Shown here: in pieces, positions 54,183 to 56,370 of the stretch
How the letters are laid out: every line of letters starts with the position of its first letter
Position numbering within the stretch: position 1 is the first letter of the stretch
Assembly: GCA_964551195.1 (NCBI GenBank)
Contig: CAZKBI010000005.1
Span: forward strand, 1 to 56,370
Reading direction: 5' to 3'
DNA length: 56,370 nucleotides
Origin: CAYZPB01 sp964551195
GTDB taxonomy: Bacteria; Bacillota; Bacilli; Tepidibacillales; Tepidibacillaceae
Program-made: the position numbers and the translations under genes
The notes under the pieces: generated by a model
The model's input: only the letters and a program-made list of their open reading frames with translations
Told to the model about the DNA's origin: nothing
Database searches by the model: none

Positions 54183-55280
54183 ATGGGGATGAAATTAAAT
54201 AACAAAACAATTTATGAAACCGCTCTAGCACGTGGAGTCTCTCGTCGTGACTTTCTGAAAATGTGCACAGCTTTAACTGCTGCAATGGGTCTTAAATTTT
54301 CACAAACTGAACAAGTAGTAAAAGCTCTAGAGACTAACAAGCGCATTCCTGTTATCTGGATGGAAATGCAAGCATGTACTGGTTGTTCTTTATCCTTTGT
54401 GAGATCATACAATCCAAGCACAGAATCTGTAATTTTTGACATGATCTCAGTAGAGTATAGCGAAGTTCTAACCGCTGCTGCTGGCCATCAAACTGAAAAG
54501 TCACTGCAAGACGTAATTGACAATTACAAGGGAGAGTACGTTTTGGTGATAGAAGGGGCCATTCCGGAAGATGCGGAATACTTAACTGTTGGTGGGAAAT
54601 CTGCCAGAAAGCTTATGGAGGATGTGGCGAAAGATGCTATGGCAGTTCTAGCTTTCGGTAGCTGTGCTACCTTTGGTGGTGTTGTGGCTGCTAATCCTAA
54701 TCCAACTGATGCAGTTGGCGTAAAAGATATCATTAAGGATAAGCCTCTTATCAATGTACCAGGCTGCCCACCGATTGCTGATGTTATGACTGGTGTAATT
54801 GCACACGTTGTAACTTTTGGCGTGTTGCCTGAATTAGATACACAATTGAGACCAATGGCGTTTTACCGTCATAAATTACATGACAAATGTAACCGTCGTG
54901 CATACTTTGATGCTGGTTTATTTGTTGAATCTTTTGATGATTTTGGATCGAAAAACGGATATTGCTTATACAAAATGGGCTGTAAAGGGCCTTCTACCTT
55001 TACATCATGTGCAGAAATGCAATGGAACGGTGGAACGAGTTATCCAATCAAAGCAGGCTGGCCTTGCCTAGGTTGTACAGAGGATAACTTCTGGGATTTT
55101 GGACCTTTCTACACGAAACGTTCTCCAATCCCTGGAACACAAGTAACTATTAACCCTGAAGTAGTTGGGGCTATAGCTGGTGGAGCATTACTTGCTGGTC
55201 TAGCAGGTCATGCTGGTATTACTGCAATTCAAAAAAATAAAAACAAGAATAAAGAACAAGAAGATGAGGTGAACAATTAA
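54183..55280 (+). CDS. hyaA: [NiFe]-hydrogenase small subunit, Tat-exported, membrane-anchored
   Basis: This 365-residue subunit carries electrons from the NiFe site through three Fe-S clusters. It begins with a Tat signal (SRRDFLK, Arg21-Arg22, then a hydrophobic stretch). The ligand pattern is the classic group 1 set: Cys65, Cys68, Cys161 and Cys195 (proximal 4Fe-4S); His233, Cys236, Cys261 and Cys267 (distal 4Fe-4S); Cys276, Cys295 and Cys298 (medial 3Fe-4S). Residues about 325-345 form a C-terminal membrane helix with a charged tail. The enzyme should face outside and feed a membrane quinone or cytochrome b. A strong GGAGG precedes the ATG. The symbol is by analogy. Confidence 0.95.
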   Translation: MGMKLNNKTIYETALARGVSRRDFLKMCTALTAAMGLKFSQTEQVVKALETNKRIPVIWMEMQACTGCSLSFVRSYNPSTESVIFDMISVEYSEVLTAAAGHQTEKSLQDVIDNYKGEYVLVIEGAIPEDAEYLTVGGKSARKLMEDVAKDAMAVLAFGSCATFGGVVAANPNPTDAVGVKDIIKDKPLINVPGCPPIADVMTGVIAHVVTFGVLPELDTQLRPMAFYRHKLHDKCNRRAYFDAGLFVESFDDFGSKNGYCLYKMGCKGPSTFTSCAEMQWNGGTSYPIKAGWPCLGCTEDNFWDFGPFYTKRSPIPGTQVTINPEVVGAIAGGALLAGLAGHAGITAIQKNKNKNKEQEDEVNN

Positions 55281-56370
55281 TGGAACGTATCGTAGTAGAT
55301 CCGATTACTAGAATTGAGGGACATTTACGTATTGAGGCTGATGTTAAAGACGGTGTAATCGTTGACGCGCTAAGTTCTGGAAGTGGCTTCCGCGGATTAG
55401 AGGCGATAGTTGAAAACAGAGACCCACGTGATATTTGGGCTTTTACACAGCGTATTTGCGGCGTTTGTACTACAACTCATGCTCTTGCTTCGGTCCGAAC
55501 TGTTGAGAATGCATTAGGAATTGAAATTCCAAAGAACGCTAACTATATAAGAAACATTATGGGTGCAGCACAAATGATGGCTGACCATTTAGTTCATTTT
55601 TATATTTTACATGCGCTAGACTGGGTTGACGTAGTATCAGGTTTAAGTGCTGATCCTGCAGAGACTAGTAGAATTGCTCAGTCAATTTCTAAATGGCCTA
55701 AATCATCAGTTGGTTATTTTACTGATGTACAGAACAAAGTAAAAGCGCTTGTTGAAAGTGGTCAATTAGGTATTTTTGCTAATGGTTATTGGGGACACCC
55801 ATCATACAAGCTTTCTCCAGAAGTAAACTTATTAGGAACAGCTCATTACCTTGAAGCCTTAGAATACCAAAGAGAAATAGTAAAAGTTCAAACAATTCTT
55901 GGTGGTAAAAACCCACATCCATTCTACGTTGTAGGTGGTATGGCTACACCGCTTGACCCTAACAATGACAACTCGATTAATATTCATCAATTAATGCAGA
56001 TTGAAAGAATTCTTGAAGAGAGCAAAAACTTTATTGAGCAGGTTTATATTCCAGACCTTAAAGCAATTGGCGCAGCTTATGCACCAACTACTAACTACGG
56101 TGGCGGGATTGAAAACTACATGGTGATGGGCTCAAACCCAACAACTTCAATTAATGATGTAAGCTCTTATCGCTACCCGCGCGGTATTATTATCGATGGC
56201 GACATCAATAACGTTATTACAGATTTTGACTTAACCGAAACTGGCGAGATCGCTGAGTTTATTGATAAATCATGGTATAGCTATGATGGTAACAAAAGAA
56301 CGGGCGGAAAACATCCTTTGGTTGGTGAAACTACACCAGCTTATGATGGACCGTCAATTCCTTTTGACAA
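55280..56370 (+). CDS. hyaB: [NiFe]-hydrogenase large subunit (3' truncated by window)
   Basis: The frame opens at ATG 55280, overlapping the small-subunit stop (TAATG), and stays open for 363 codons to the window end. The N terminus VDPITRIEGHLRIE and the L1 motif RICGVCTTTH (Arg58, Cys60, Cys63, His67) supply half of the NiFe ligands. GHPSYKLSPEVNLL and NYGGGIENY are also family hallmarks. There is no signal peptide, as expected, because it is exported bound to the Tat-bearing small subunit. The C-terminal L2 ligands and the maturation-protease tail lie beyond the window. Confidence 0.95.
   Translation, partial: MERIVVDPITRIEGHLRIEADVKDGVIVDALSSGSGFRGLEAIVENRDPRDIWAFTQRICGVCTTTHALASVRTVENALGIEIPKNANYIRNIMGAAQMMADHLVHFYILHALDWVDVVSGLSADPAETSRIAQSISKWPKSSVGYFTDVQNKVKALVESGQLGIFANGYWGHPSYKLSPEVNLLGTAHYLEALEYQREIVKVQTILGGKNPHPFYVVGGMATPLDPNNDNSINIHQLMQIERILEESKNFIEQVYIPDLKAIGAAYAPTTNYGGGIENYMVMGSNPTTSINDVSSYRYPRGIIIDGDINNVITDFDLTETGEIAEFIDKSWYSYDGNKRTGGKHPLVGETTPAYDGPSIPFD

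Noticed and set aside
54375..55080. Hypothesis that the hydrogenase is an O2-tolerant six-cysteine type
   Set aside because: Both supernumerary cysteine positions are glycine, so the proximal cluster is of the standard four-cysteine type.

Overview
This window is the large, conserved Firmicutes (Bacillota) housekeeping superlocus, ending at the start of a [NiFe]-hydrogenase operon. Every gene I can support lies on the + strand. The DNA is AT-rich, Shine-Dalgarno (SD) sites are strong (AGGAGGT types), and TTG and GTG starts occur. PolC, CodY, RNase J, TrmFO, RbgA, the codVWXY cluster (xerC-hslV-hslU-codY) and a RasP-like RseP all point to a low-GC monoderm Firmicute. The gene order mixes Bacilli-like and Clostridia-like features: codVWXY and asd-dapG-dapA-rnj-ftsK-ymfI on one side, and ispG between rseP and polC, nrnA between rbfA and truB, and a short EF-Ts on the other. 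I cannot name a genus. An anaerobic or facultative H2-using Firmicute fits best.

Layout. 1-6.6 kb: end of a DnaD-domain protein, then smc (chromosome condensation), ftsY, ylxM and ffh (SRP targeting). 6.6-11.4 kb: rpsP, khpA, rimM, trmD, rplS, lepB, rbgA, rnhB, yraN (ribosome parts, rRNA/tRNA maturation, signal peptidase). 11.4-21.3 kb: comM and dprA (DNA uptake and recombination), topA, trmFO, xerC, hslVU, codY. 21.3-29.6 kb: rpsB, tsf, pyrH, frr, then uppS, cdsA, dxr, rseP and ispG (isoprenoid/lipid-carrier supply and membrane proteolysis). 29.6-33.9 kb: polC. 34-45 kb: rimP, nusA, ylxR, ylxQ, infB, rbfA, nrnA, truB, ribF, rpsO, pnp. 44.2-53.9 kb: an M16 peptidase, dut, the aspartate-pathway genes asd-dapG-dapA, RNase J, ftsK and a YmfI-like SDR. 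53.9-54.2 kb: a repeat-rich regulatory gap. 54.2 kb to the end: a Tat-exported [NiFe]-hydrogenase small subunit and the first 363 codons of its large subunit.

Most genes are tightly packed or overlap (TAATG, TGATG, ATGA junctions), implying long transcripts coupled in translation. Visible sigma-A-type promoters precede ylxM, rplS, lepB, topA, rpsB, rimP, rpsO and the M16 peptidase gene. Intrinsic terminators or attenuators follow rplS, rpsB, tsf, rpsO and pnp. I saw no tRNA, rRNA, CRISPR array, insertion sequence or phage gene.

I found no clearly undescribed multi-gene system. The points most worth a second look are the hydrogenase and its unusual upstream region, a small upstream ORF whose stop codon lies inside the rpsB SD, hairpins that bury the SD of comM and ylxM, the serine-type N terminus of HslV, and the DnaD-domain gene fused by overlap to smc.
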